Assembly: GCA_002469975.1 (NCBI GenBank)
Contig: DKMG01000071.1
Location: forward strand, 1 to 24,062
DNA length: 24,062 bases
Source of the DNA: Proteobacteria bacterium UBA7420
GTDB lineage: Bacteria > Pseudomonadota > Gammaproteobacteria > Magnimaribacterales > D2472
Reading direction: 5' to 3'
Shown here: piece by piece, positions 7,676 through 14,566 of the stretch
Position numbering within the stretch: position 1 is the stretch's first letter
How the letters are laid out: each line of letters opens with the position of its first letter
Translations under genes and position numbers: made by a program
The notes under the pieces: model-generated
The model's input: the letters and a program-made list of their open reading frames with translations, nothing else
What the model was told of the DNA's origin: nothing
Database searches by the model: none

Positions 7676-8373
7676 GATTTTTGAACTTTAATAATATCTT
7701 TGATTCCCTCTGCTGCACTTTCTAGCATTCTATCAAGCTGCTCTTTGGAAAAGGGGTGAATCTCAGCCGTACCTTGGATCTCAATAATTCCGCCGCTTTC
7801 TGTCATTACAACATTTAAATCTGTTTCTGCAGAGCTGTCTTCCTCATAGTCTAAATCCAACAGAGGCTCTCCATCCTTGAGACCAATAGAAACTGCAGCA
7901 ACGTATTCCTTGATGGCCCTGTGGTCACCATGTGCATTTTTAATAGCCTCAAACAATGCGACACATGCACCTGAAATTGCCGCAGTCCTTGTGCCACCGT
8001 CTGCCTGAATGACATCGCAATCAATATTTACAGTCTTATCTTTAAGAAACTTCAAATCAACAGCTTGTCTTAATGATCGCCCAATCAAGCGCTGAATCTC
8101 CATCGTTCTTCCACTTTGCTTGCCTCTAGCAGCTTCCCGGTTCATTCTGCTGTGAGTAGATCTCGGCAACATGCCATATTCAGCAGTAATCCAGCCCTCA
8201 TTAGAGCCACGCATCCATCTCGGTACATTATTTTCAATTGTTGCCGTGCAAATCACATGAGTATCCCCAAATTTTACTAATGCCGACCCTTCAGCATGCT
8301 TGTTGATGCCTACTTCTATTTCCACAGGCCTCATTTGATTGATTTGTCTGTTATTAGTTCTTTCCATATACAT
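7663..8373 (-). CDS. rph: ribonuclease PH
   Basis: 236 residues from the ATG at 8373, or 234 from a second ATG at 8367 that aligns better with the family N-terminus (ERTNNRQINQMRPV). RNase PH is a phosphate-dependent 3'-5' exoribonuclease that trims tRNA 3' ends. Conserved segments are KHAEGSALVKFGDTHVICTA, 'WITAEYGMLPRST', GRTMEIQRLIGR, 'DVIQADGGTRTAAI' and DLDYEEDSSAETD, which holds the catalytic acidic residues. A TATAAT lies one base before the first ATG and a weak AAGAG lies upstream. The gene appears intact, unlike the frameshifted rph of E. coli K-12. It is divergent from the amidohydrolase lipoprotein gene across 51 bases. Confidence 0.95.
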   Translation of the reverse strand: MYMERTNNRQINQMRPVEIEVGINKHAEGSALVKFGDTHVICTATIENNVPRWMRGSNEGWITAEYGMLPRSTHSRMNREAARGKQSGRTMEIQRLIGRSLRQAVDLKFLKDKTVNIDCDVIQADGGTRTAAISGACVALFEAIKNAHGDHRAIKEYVAAVSIGLKDGEPLLDLDYEEDSSAETDLNVVMTESGGIIEIQGTAEIHPFSKEQLDRMLESAAEGIKDIIKVQKSCLS

Positions 8374-8379
8374 ATTATA
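8374..8379 (-). promoter_or_regulatory. possible -10 hexamer for rph
   Basis: A perfect TATAAT on the minus strand ends one base before the ATG at 8373 and 6 bases before the ATG at 8367. If it is the -10, transcription would begin at about the second ATG, which is also the start favoured by family alignment. No strong -35 is seen. Confidence 0.35.
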
Positions 8380-8395
8380 TCTCTTTAAATGGCTT

Positions 8396-8415
8396 TATAA
8401 TTCTTAAAGAGAGGA
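8396..8415 (+). promoter_or_regulatory. promoter -10 and Shine-Dalgarno of the amidohydrolase pair
   Basis: A perfect TATAAT at 8396-8401 is followed by a strong AGAGAGGA at 8408-8415, nine bases before the ATG at 8425. The -35 region falls in AT-rich sequence shared with the rph promoter and matches poorly. Confidence 0.4.
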
Positions 8416-8424
8416 AAATCTATT

Positions 8425-9810
8425 ATGAAAAATATTTCACTGTTATCGGTACCACTTTTATTAATTCTTGGTTGCTCAGACTTAGACTTGCCTTCTGAAG
8501 CAACAGGCGAGACTCGGCATGATGCTTTTGCTTCAACATATGAGCCAATGCAATCCCAACCCACCTTATTCAAGTCTGCAAATATCTATGATGGCCTGGG
8601 CGGTGAATTCTTAGATTACGATCTACTGGTGGCCGATGGAAAAATTGTCGAAATGGGGCGGTCTCTTTCTCAATCAGGAGTGAAGGTTATTGATGCTTCA
8701 AATAAATGGATTACCCCTGGAATCATCGACATACATTCTCATATGGGTGTTTACTCAGCACCGGGTGTTACTTCGAGCTCTGATGGTAATGAAGCCACTT
8801 CACCAGTGACAGCGGAGGTTTGGGCTGAGCATTCAATATGGACTCAAGACCCTCAGTTTGCATTAGCATTAAAAGGTGGAGTGACTTCATTCCATGTGCT
8901 GCCTGGTTCAGCTAATTTATTTGGCGGTCGAGGCGCGACATTTAAAAATATTTCGAAGAATACCATTCAAGCTATGAAATTTCCCAATGCTCCACACTCC
9001 CTGAAAATGGCTTGCGGCGAAAATCCAAAAAGAGTGTATGGCAATAGACGGCAATCTCCGGCAACCAGAATGGGTAATATGGCTGGATACAGAAGCGCCT
9101 GGATTGATGCCGTCGACTATCGAGAGGACATGCAAGAATCAGATGCTGATAAGCATCCAAAGCGCGATCTTGGCATGGATACTTTGATGGGAGTATTAGA
9201 TGGAGAGATTTTAATTCAGAATCATTGCTACCGAGCAGAAGAGATGGCGATGATGGTGGAGCTATCTAAAGAGTTTAATTATAAAATTACTACTTTTCAC
9301 CATGCAGTAGAGGCCTATAAAATTGCAGATTTACTAGCCGATGAGGGCATCTGTGCAGCTATGTGGGCAGACTGGTGGGGCTTTAAGCATGAAGCTTATG
9401 ACATGGTGCCTGCAAATATTGCAATCATAGATCAAGCTCGAAATGGCACTGGGTGCGCAATCGTCCATTCAGATGATGAAGTAGGAATCCAACATTTAAA
9501 TCAAGAAGCTGCAAAAGCTATGGCAGCTGGTAATCGAGCAGGCTTTAATATCTCTAAAGCGCATGCGATGAGATGGATCACCAGTAATCCTGCTAAAGCT
9601 GCAGGAATCCTTCAGAGCACTGGCAGTATTGAGCTCGGAAAGGACGCTGATATTGTTCTGTGGACCGATAACCCCTTTAGTATTTATGCACGCGCCCAAC
9701 AAGTCCTTATTGATGGCGCCGTGGCATTTGACATGAACAACTCTCAAGTTCAACCTGTCACAGATTTTGATCTAGGTATCATTCAACCTCAAACAATTAG
9801 GGTGCAATAG
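8425..9810 (+). CDS. lipid-anchored amidohydrolase (COG1228, imidazolonepropionase-like)
   Basis: 461 residues. The N-terminus is a lipoprotein signal, hydrophobic and ending in the lipobox LILGC with the acylated cysteine at C17; Ser at +2 predicts transfer to the outer membrane. The rest is an amidohydrolase TIM barrel with a complete metal site: H104-x-H106 in 'TPGIIDIHSHMG', H267, the H292-H293 pair, and D350 in HSDDE. A 'GENPKRVYG' stretch is typical of this subgroup. The C-terminal 'GSIELGKDADIVLWTDNP' completes the beta-sandwich. The substrate is unknown; cyclic amides, dipeptides and similar C-N bonds are the general range. The TAG stop is one base before the next gene, a paralogue lacking the metal ligands. 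Confidence 0.88.
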   Translation: MKNISLLSVPLLLILGCSDLDLPSEATGETRHDAFASTYEPMQSQPTLFKSANIYDGLGGEFLDYDLLVADGKIVEMGRSLSQSGVKVIDASNKWITPGIIDIHSHMGVYSAPGVTSSSDGNEATSPVTAEVWAEHSIWTQDPQFALALKGGVTSFHVLPGSANLFGGRGATFKNISKNTIQAMKFPNAPHSLKMACGENPKRVYGNRRQSPATRMGNMAGYRSAWIDAVDYREDMQESDADKHPKRDLGMDTLMGVLDGEILIQNHCYRAEEMAMMVELSKEFNYKITTFHHAVEAYKIADLLADEGICAAMWADWWGFKHEAYDMVPANIAIIDQARNGTGCAIVHSDDEVGIQHLNQEAAKAMAAGNRAGFNISKAHAMRWITSNPAKAAGILQSTGSIELGKDADIVLWTDNPFSIYARAQQVLIDGAVAFDMNNSQVQPVTDFDLGIIQPQTIRVQ

Positions 9811-9811
9811 T

Positions 9812-11053
9812 ATGAAATATTTATCTTTATCTTTCTTTTTACTGTTTTCTTTAAATGCCTTCACGCAATCTATATTATTGAAGGGTGGCTTGGTTCACTC
9901 AGGCACTGGAGAGAGTGCTCAGATTCAAGATATTCTAATTTCAGGAAATATTATTTCACGCGTTGGGAATAATCTTGCAGTGAATGGAACTACTAAAATT
10001 ATTGAGCTCAACGGCTTGCCTGTGACCCCTGGTCTAATTTCTCCAACTAGTAATTTAGGTATTGTAGAAATTAATGCGCTTGATGTGACAAGAGACGATG
10101 AATCAGACCTTTTAAAGGCTGGCTTTAGTATTTTTAATGCCTTTAACCCTCATTCAACAGGCATTCCATGGAATAGAAGCAACGGGGTTACAAGTGCAAT
10201 TACTTCGCCTGGATCATCCTCCTTTCCTTTGTTTGGGATGGCATCTTATTTTGTATTAGATGGCAGCCTTGAGATCAAGGGCCTTAAAGATGTTGCAATG
10301 TTTGGTCGTATGGGGTCATCCTATGGCTCAAGAGCTGAAACATTATCCATGCTTGAATCTCTTTTAGAGCTCGGTCAGCAAGCTTCTTCCATGCCAATTG
10401 AAGAGGTGCTGGAGATGCGTTTAGCAGATCAGCTTGAACTGCAAACTCAAGATATTCTTGCTTTAAAAAGATTGGTTAATAATGATCTACCCTTCGTCCT
10501 GGAGACCAATCGTGCTGTTGATATTCTTCAGGCGATTGCTTTAAAGAAAAAATATGGGCTCAATTTAATTTTAGCCAGCGTAGAAGAAGCCCCGCTAGTT
10601 ATTAATCAGCTCAAGGCTAGCAATACCCCAGTTATTATTGACCCAATGGACAATATTCCTGATTCTTTTGATGAGCTTGGTTCCAGCTTGATGCTTGGAA
10701 AAATTTTAGATGAAGCTGGAATTAAGATTATGTTTAGTACCCAAAGGAGTCACAACTATCATTTGATGCGACAAGGCTCAGGGAACGCAGTGGCTTATGG
10801 GATGTCTTACGAGACTGCCATTCAGGGAATGACACAAACAGTTGCTGAGACTTTTAAATTAGGTGCCAGGGGCACAATTACTCAAGGCAAGATTGCAGAC
10901 ATAGTTGTATGGAATGCGGATCCATTGGAACCCTCTTCTTTTCCAGAGTTTGTATATATTGCAGGAAAAGTTCAGGACTTGAGCTCTAGAGCGACAAGAC
11001 TAACTGAGCGGTACACAAATAAAGAGAACAAACCTTCAGCTTACAAGCATTAA
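9812..11053 (+). CDS. secreted amidohydrolase-like protein lacking the metal-binding residues
   Basis: 413 residues with a Sec signal peptide (hydrophobic residues 3-17, likely cleaved after about residue 19), so probably periplasmic. It has the amidohydrolase layout: an N-terminal 'ILLKGGLVHSG' sandwich strand, 'TPGLI' before the first barrel strand, and C-terminal 'GTITQGKIADIVVWNADP'. The ligands are gone. The HxH positions read T79 and N81 (SPTSNLG); the later histidine positions read E231-T232 and A255-S256; the HSD aspartate position reads T310. It is unlikely to hydrolyse anything by the usual mechanism. The reading frame is intact and the reductase-like layout is conserved, which argues for a retained, perhaps partner or binding, role with the lipoprotein encoded one base upstream. 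Confidence 0.82.
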   Translation: MKYLSLSFFLLFSLNAFTQSILLKGGLVHSGTGESAQIQDILISGNIISRVGNNLAVNGTTKIIELNGLPVTPGLISPTSNLGIVEINALDVTRDDESDLLKAGFSIFNAFNPHSTGIPWNRSNGVTSAITSPGSSSFPLFGMASYFVLDGSLEIKGLKDVAMFGRMGSSYGSRAETLSMLESLLELGQQASSMPIEEVLEMRLADQLELQTQDILALKRLVNNDLPFVLETNRAVDILQAIALKKKYGLNLILASVEEAPLVINQLKASNTPVIIDPMDNIPDSFDELGSSLMLGKILDEAGIKIMFSTQRSHNYHLMRQGSGNAVAYGMSYETAIQGMTQTVAETFKLGARGTITQGKIADIVVWNADPLEPSSFPEFVYIAGKVQDLSSRATRLTERYTNKENKPSAYKH

Positions 11054-11061
11054 AGCTTGGG

Positions 11062-11505
11062 TTAACTGAGAAGGCTTTTAACGGTAGCGCTAACTATAGC
11101 CATGTCAGCCTTGCCTTCTAATTGAGGCTTGAGAAAACCCATAAGCTTACCCATGTCTTGCATGGTACTAGCTGATAATTCATCGATTCCTTTTTGCACC
11201 ACTGCCGCAATTTCATCTGCAGAGAGCTGTTGAGGTAAATACTTTAAAATTACATTGAGCTGCTCTTCTTCCTTGGCCACGAGATCGTCTCTGTTACCAC
11301 TTTTAAATTGCTCAATTGAATCTCTTCGCTGCTTTACGTTTTTATTAATTAGAGTTGAAATGATGGTATCGGTTGCTTCTGCGCGCTCATCAATTTCAAA
11401 TTTTTTGATATCTGACAGTAGCATTCTCAGGGTATCGCGCACAACAACATCTTTGCTGATCATGGCAGTTTTGAGATCTTGATTTATGGTGTCTAGAAGA
11501 GACAA
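11062..11505 (-). CDS. yqeY: YqeY / GatB-related domain protein
   Basis: 147 residues from the TTG at 11505, matching the 147-residue E. coli YqeY. The protein then starts MSLLDTINQDLKTAM, the canonical YqeY N-terminus. Starting at the ATG at 11562 would add 19 residues foreign to the family and overlap rpsU by 56 bases. The TTG lies one base after the rpsU stop, fitting translational coupling. The remainder has 'RMLLSDIKKFEIDERAEATD', 'LKYLPQQLSADEI' and 'MQDMGKLMGFLKPQLEGKAD', the tail shared with GatB C-terminal domains. A role in tRNA-dependent amidation is suspected for the family but not established. rpsU-yqeY pairs are common, often ahead of dnaG-rpoD, which do not follow here. Confidence 0.9.
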   Translation of the reverse strand: MSLLDTINQDLKTAMISKDVVVRDTLRMLLSDIKKFEIDERAEATDTIISTLINKNVKQRRDSIEQFKSGNRDDLVAKEEEQLNVILKYLPQQLSADEIAAVVQKGIDELSASTMQDMGKLMGFLKPQLEGKADMAIVSATVKSLLS

Positions 11506-11506
11506 A

Positions 11507-11725
11507 TTAGCGATATGATCTTTGTCTTGGAAAACTAAACTTTCTATTAGTTTTGTGAGCACGTTTAATCGCAGCGGCCATTTTTCTTTTTCTTACAGCC
11601 GTTGGTTTCTCGTAAAATTCTCTTGCTCTGATCTCTGGAACAATCGCAGCTTTTTCGCAAGCGCGCTTAAACTTTCGAAGTCCAACATCAAAGTATTCGG
11701 TTTCTTTTATTATTATTGAAGGCAT
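11507..11725 (-). CDS. rpsU: 30S ribosomal protein bS21
   Basis: 72 residues (71 in E. coli). It has the bS21 pattern: MPSIIIKETEYFDVGLRKFK, then 'RACEKA', 'REFYEKPTAVRKRK' and a basic C-terminal tail rich in Lys, Arg and His. bS21 sits near the anti-Shine-Dalgarno end of 16S rRNA and aids initiation. It is divergent from tsaD, as in E. coli, and is followed one base later by yqeY. There is no clear Shine-Dalgarno sequence upstream of the ATG; in some bacteria bS21 genes do not depend on one. A minus-strand TTGCAT and TAAACT pair 17 bases apart is a weak promoter candidate. Confidence 0.96.
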   Translation of the reverse strand: MPSIIIKETEYFDVGLRKFKRACEKAAIVPEIRAREFYEKPTAVRKRKMAAAIKRAHKTNRKFSFPRQRSYR

Positions 11726-11727
11726 AA

Positions 11728-11755
11728 TTGCTGAGTAGTTTATTCTTTTTATACC
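11728..11755 (+). promoter_or_regulatory. weak promoter candidate for tsaD
   Basis: TTGCTG at 11728-11733 and TATACC at 11750-11755 are 16 bases apart in the 50-base rpsU/tsaD divergent gap. Each matches consensus only in part. Use of this promoter would put the TTG at 11728 outside the message and support the ATG at 11776. Confidence 0.25.
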
Positions 11756-11775
11756 CTGAATGCAAAAACTTTTTT

Positions 11776-12777
11776 ATGATTACTTTAGGAATTGAGACAT
11801 CCTGCGATGAGACTGCAGTTGCTCTGTATGATTCAGACAAAGGATTAATTGGGGAATCAGTTTTTTCCCAAATCGATTTGCATAGCGAGTATGGTGGCGT
11901 CATACCTGAGCTAGCTTCAAGAGATCATTGTAAGAAAATTATTAAAATTTATAAGCATGCTTTGGGTTCTATAGATTCAAACACCATTGACTATATTGCT
12001 TATACCGCCGGACCTGGTCTTTTAGGTGCTTTATTGATTGGAGAGAACTTTGCACAAGGCTTGGCAGTGGCGCTCAATAAACCATTGATTCCAGTTAACC
12101 ACCTTGAAGCACACTTAATGGCTCCTTTTTTAGGTGGAGAGGCAGTAGAATTTCCTTTTTTAACTTTGCTTGTTTCCGGAGGACATTCACTTATTATTGA
12201 TGTGCAGGGATTAAATCAATACAAGATTTTAGGCCAATCCAGAGACGATGCTGTCGGAGAGGCTTTTGATAAAGTGGCAAAGCTTATAGGGCTTGGATAT
12301 CCTGGTGGACCTGAAATTGAAAAAATCGCACAACAGGGAGATGCAAAAAAATTCGATTTTCCGCAACCCATGCTGCATAGTTCAGATTATGATTTTAGTT
12401 TTAGCGGCCTAAAGACGGCAGTGCTATATGCCGTGCAAGACCTTGGTGAGATGAATGATACTATTCAGGCAGATATTGCTGCATCGTTTCAGCATGCTGC
12501 AACTGAAGTTTTATTAAAAAAAATTACAAAAGCCGTTGAAGATACTGGCAGGGAATCCATTATATTAGCTGGAGGCGTGGCGGCAAATAAATTATTAAGA
12601 TCAAAAATATCTGATCTAAAGACTCGATTGCAAATTAATGTGCTGTACCCACCTTTAAAACACTGCACAGATAATGCTGCAATGATTGCTTATCTTGGAA
12701 GCCTAAAAGTTAACGAAGCATCGAAAAGCCTAATCTCTCATGCAAGGCCAAGATGGCCCTTAGGAGTGAAAAAATAA
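11776..12777 (+). CDS. tsaD: tRNA N6-threonylcarbamoyladenosine synthesis protein TsaD
   Basis: 333 residues from the ATG at 11776 (337 in E. coli). An in-frame TTG at 11728 would add 16 residues before the family start, which is MITLGIETSCDETAV. TsaD transfers the threonylcarbamoyl group to A37 of ANN-decoding tRNAs, with TsaB and TsaE. The metal-binding histidines H109 and H113 are in NHLEAH, followed by 'LLVSGGHS', 'GEAFDKVAKLIGLGYPGGP' and 'HCTDNAAMIA'. It is divergent from rpsU, the usual order, and its TAA overlaps the folB ATG by one base. The plsY gene normally found between tsaD and folB is absent. Confidence 0.96.
   Translation: MITLGIETSCDETAVALYDSDKGLIGESVFSQIDLHSEYGGVIPELASRDHCKKIIKIYKHALGSIDSNTIDYIAYTAGPGLLGALLIGENFAQGLAVALNKPLIPVNHLEAHLMAPFLGGEAVEFPFLTLLVSGGHSLIIDVQGLNQYKILGQSRDDAVGEAFDKVAKLIGLGYPGGPEIEKIAQQGDAKKFDFPQPMLHSSDYDFSFSGLKTAVLYAVQDLGEMNDTIQADIAASFQHAATEVLLKKITKAVEDTGRESIILAGGVAANKLLRSKISDLKTRLQINVLYPPLKHCTDNAAMIAYLGSLKVNEASKSLISHARPRWPLGVKK
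12762..12766 (+). promoter_or_regulatory. Shine-Dalgarno that fixes the folB start
   Basis: AGGAG inside the end of tsaD lies 10 bases before the ATG at 12777. It favours that start over an in-frame ATG at 12753, which would add eight non-family residues. Confidence 0.6.
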
Positions 12778-13124
12778 TGGAAGATATAATCTATATTCGC
12801 AATCTTAAAATTCAGGCAATAATTGGCATCTTTGGCTGGGAGAGAGAGGTCCGACAAGAGATTAGCATTGATTTAGAGATATCATGTGACTGCCAAAAAG
12901 CTGCAGCGACTGATGCAATTGAAGGCACAGTAGATTACAAGGCTATCACCAAAGATATCATCAATTATGTTGAGTCATCTAGCTTTCAGCTTCAAGAGAC
13001 GCTCGCTGAAGGAATTGCAGACCTAGTAAAAAATCAACATGCTGTGAGTGGCTTGAAGTTACGAGTTTCCAAGCCTGGTGCTCTAAGGCAGGCTGATGAT
13101 GTTGGGGTTATCATTCACAGATAA
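12777..13124 (+). CDS. folB: dihydroneopterin aldolase
   Basis: 115 residues from the ATG at 12777. It cleaves 7,8-dihydroneopterin to 6-hydroxymethyl-dihydropterin in folate synthesis. The N-terminus MEDIIYIRNLKIQAIIGIFG aligns with E. coli FolB, followed by 'WEREVRQEI', the 'VDYKAI' segment, the 'QLETLAEGIADL'-like helix containing the conserved Glu, and 'LRVSKPGALRQADDVGVIIHR' at the C-terminus with the catalytic Lys. It overlaps tsaD and folK by one base each (TAATG), so the three are one translational unit supplying successive folate steps after an unrelated tRNA gene. Confidence 0.94.
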   Translation: MEDIIYIRNLKIQAIIGIFGWEREVRQEISIDLEISCDCQKAAATDAIEGTVDYKAITKDIINYVESSSFQLQETLAEGIADLVKNQHAVSGLKLRVSKPGALRQADDVGVIIHR

Positions 13125-13501
13125 TGCGATATTTTCTATCCCTTGGCAGCAATATTAACGCCCGAGCCAATATTAAATTTGCAATTTCAGAGCTAGGCAA
13201 GCTACTGGAAGATCTAGAGGTTTCCTCAATCTACCAGACACCTGCAGAAGGTTTTGATGGTGATGATTTTTTAAATTTGGCGGCCGTGGGTGCTAGTGAG
13301 TTAGATTTTAAGAGTTTTAATCTATGTCTTAAGGAGATTGAGAATGTTTCAGGAAGGGATAGGGCGGCGCCTAAATTCAGTGCTCGAACCTTAGATATCG
13401 ATATCGTTCTTCAGATCGATGATTCTGATGACATCATTTTTGAAAGTGAAGAAATTGGCAAGTATCAATTTGTTTCCAAGCCTCTCCAAGAATTAATCTA
13501 A
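13124..13501 (+). CDS. folK: short HPPK-like pyrophosphokinase (FolK family)
   Basis: 125 residues, against 159 in E. coli FolK. HPPK pyrophosphorylates 6-hydroxymethyl-dihydropterin with ATP. It opens MRYFLSLGSNINARANI (family 'GSN' start), has 'VSSIYQTPAEGF', a basic loop 'GRDRAAPKFSARTLDIDI' with the two Mg-binding aspartates (DID), and ends soon after. The region matching E. coli HYDMKNR, with ATP-contacting H115 and R121, reads EIGKYQFVSK, so both are missing, along with the last about 30 residues. Its place right after folB supports a folate role, but it could be a weak or repurposed paralogue if a full-length folK exists elsewhere. The stop is a genuine TAA followed 6 bases later by the convergent kinase gene. 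Confidence 0.8.
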   Translation: MRYFLSLGSNINARANIKFAISELGKLLEDLEVSSIYQTPAEGFDGDDFLNLAAVGASELDFKSFNLCLKEIENVSGRDRAAPKFSARTLDIDIVLQIDDSDDIIFESEEIGKYQFVSKPLQELI

Positions 13502-13507
13502 TTCTCA

Positions 13508-14566
13508 TTATTTATAGTTTTTCTCCACTAGAGACCAGGCTGCTTCCGCCAAAGGCTTGACTTGGTCAGCCCTATCTTCAGCATGCTTGCTAGCTGCAGT
13601 TCCATCTCTAACCCTGCCAATGATCCCTTGCAAGATACCAGCAAGTTTAAAAATATTAAAAATATAATAAAATTCCCAGTTACTAGAGAGATCCTTACCC
13701 GTTGTTTCCGAATACATCGCGAGATATTCGCGCTCTGAAGGAATGCCATACTCTTTACAGAACTTTTCATCAGCAAGCTGAGGAATATTGCGCCAGCTAA
13801 TACAATGATAGTTAAAATCTGCTATTGGATGGCCAAGAGTTGATAGCTCCCAGTCCAGGACGCCCATGACCTTGTTGTTGCTATTAAAGACCATATTGTC
13901 CAAGCGATAATCTCCGTGGACAATACATGTCTCGTCATCATTTGGTATGTTATTCGGAAGCCAGTCAATGAGTTGATTCATTGCTGCAATTTCTTCAGTT
14001 TGGGAGGCAAGGTACTGCTTAGTCCAGCGAGAAACCTGTCTTGCTACATAGTTTCCAGGCTTCCCATAGTCTGCAAGGCCTACAGCTTGATAATCTACCT
14101 TATGCAGCTCTGCAATTACTTTATTTTTACTGAGATAAATAGCCCGTCTTTCTGCAGGAGATTTATCTGCTAGCATTAAATCCCAGTAAATCTTACCATC
14201 AAGAAAATCCATCATAAAAAACTCAGTTCCTATGACTTCTCGGTCTTCACATAAACCGTAAGTTTTAGGTACAGGCACTTCTGTATCTTGCAGGGCTGTC
14301 ATGACTTTGTACTCCCGGTCCACTGCGTGCGCTGATTTGAGGAGGTCTCCAGGCGGTTTTCTTCTTAGAACGAAGCTTTTCTTTTCAGTCTGAATCTTGT
14401 AAGTGGGATTTGATTGACCGCCTTTAAATTGAGACACTTGAAGAATTTTTCCAGATTCGGGAATGCGATCCCTCATCCATTCTTGCAACTTAGATTCATT
14501 AAATTTTAAATTTTCTGCAACCTCCTTGGTTCCAGAGAAAATAATATCGTGATTATTCGATTCCAT
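13508..14566 (-). CDS. APH-fold small-molecule kinase, ACAD10/11-like
   Basis: 352 residues with a protein-kinase-like fold. The nucleotide loop is 'FKGGQSNPTYKI' at about 48-58, the ATP-binding region VLRRKPPG at 66-73, the catalytic loop HGDYRLDN at 217-224 and the metal aspartate D238 in 'VLDWELSTLGHP'. These match the aminoglycoside phosphotransferase family, and the 'RKPPG' and 'DWELSTLGHP' forms are those of the kinase domain of mammalian ACAD10/ACAD11. That domain acts on 4-hydroxyacyl-CoA, so an acyl-CoA or hydroxy-acid substrate is a reasonable guess; antibiotic resistance is not indicated. Its ATG overlaps the folM stop by one base, making it the last gene of the lptD run. No partner acyl-CoA dehydrogenase lies in the window. 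Confidence 0.82.
   Translation of the reverse strand: MESNNHDIIFSGTKEVAENLKFNESKLQEWMRDRIPESGKILQVSQFKGGQSNPTYKIQTEKKSFVLRRKPPGDLLKSAHAVDREYKVMTALQDTEVPVPKTYGLCEDREVIGTEFFMMDFLDGKIYWDLMLADKSPAERRAIYLSKNKVIAELHKVDYQAVGLADYGKPGNYVARQVSRWTKQYLASQTEEIAAMNQLIDWLPNNIPNDDETCIVHGDYRLDNMVFNSNNKVMGVLDWELSTLGHPIADFNYHCISWRNIPQLADEKFCKEYGIPSEREYLAMYSETTGKDLSSNWEFYYIFNIFKLAGILQGIIGRVRDGTAASKHAEDRADQVKPLAEAAWSLVEKNYK

Noticed and set aside
8385..8573. Minus-strand open frame of 62 codons across the rph/amidohydrolase promoter gap.
   Set aside because: It lies opposite the lipoprotein start and its signal peptide, resembles no family and has no Shine-Dalgarno; a shadow frame.
11044..11057. A small inverted repeat AAGC-ATTAAA-GCTT at the convergent junction after the second amidohydrolase, as a possible bidirectional terminator.
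   Set aside because: The stem is only four base pairs and there is no adjoining T-run in the right place; too weak to call.
11728..11775. A 16-residue N-terminal extension of tsaD from the TTG at 11728.
   Set aside because: The family begins at MITLGIETSCDE, the extension would start three bases from the rpsU start on the other strand, and it has no ribosome site.
13394..13405. A perfect 12-base palindrome, GATATCGATATC.
   Set aside because: It falls on the codons for the conserved DID metal motif of folK (Leu-Asp-Ile-Asp-Ile). Repeated Asp-Ile codons explain it without any binding site.
13508..14566. An aminoglycoside resistance gene, because of the HGDYRLDN phosphotransferase loop.
   Set aside because: The motif is common to the whole APH fold; the RKPPG and DWELSTLGHP forms point to the ACAD10/11-like metabolic group.
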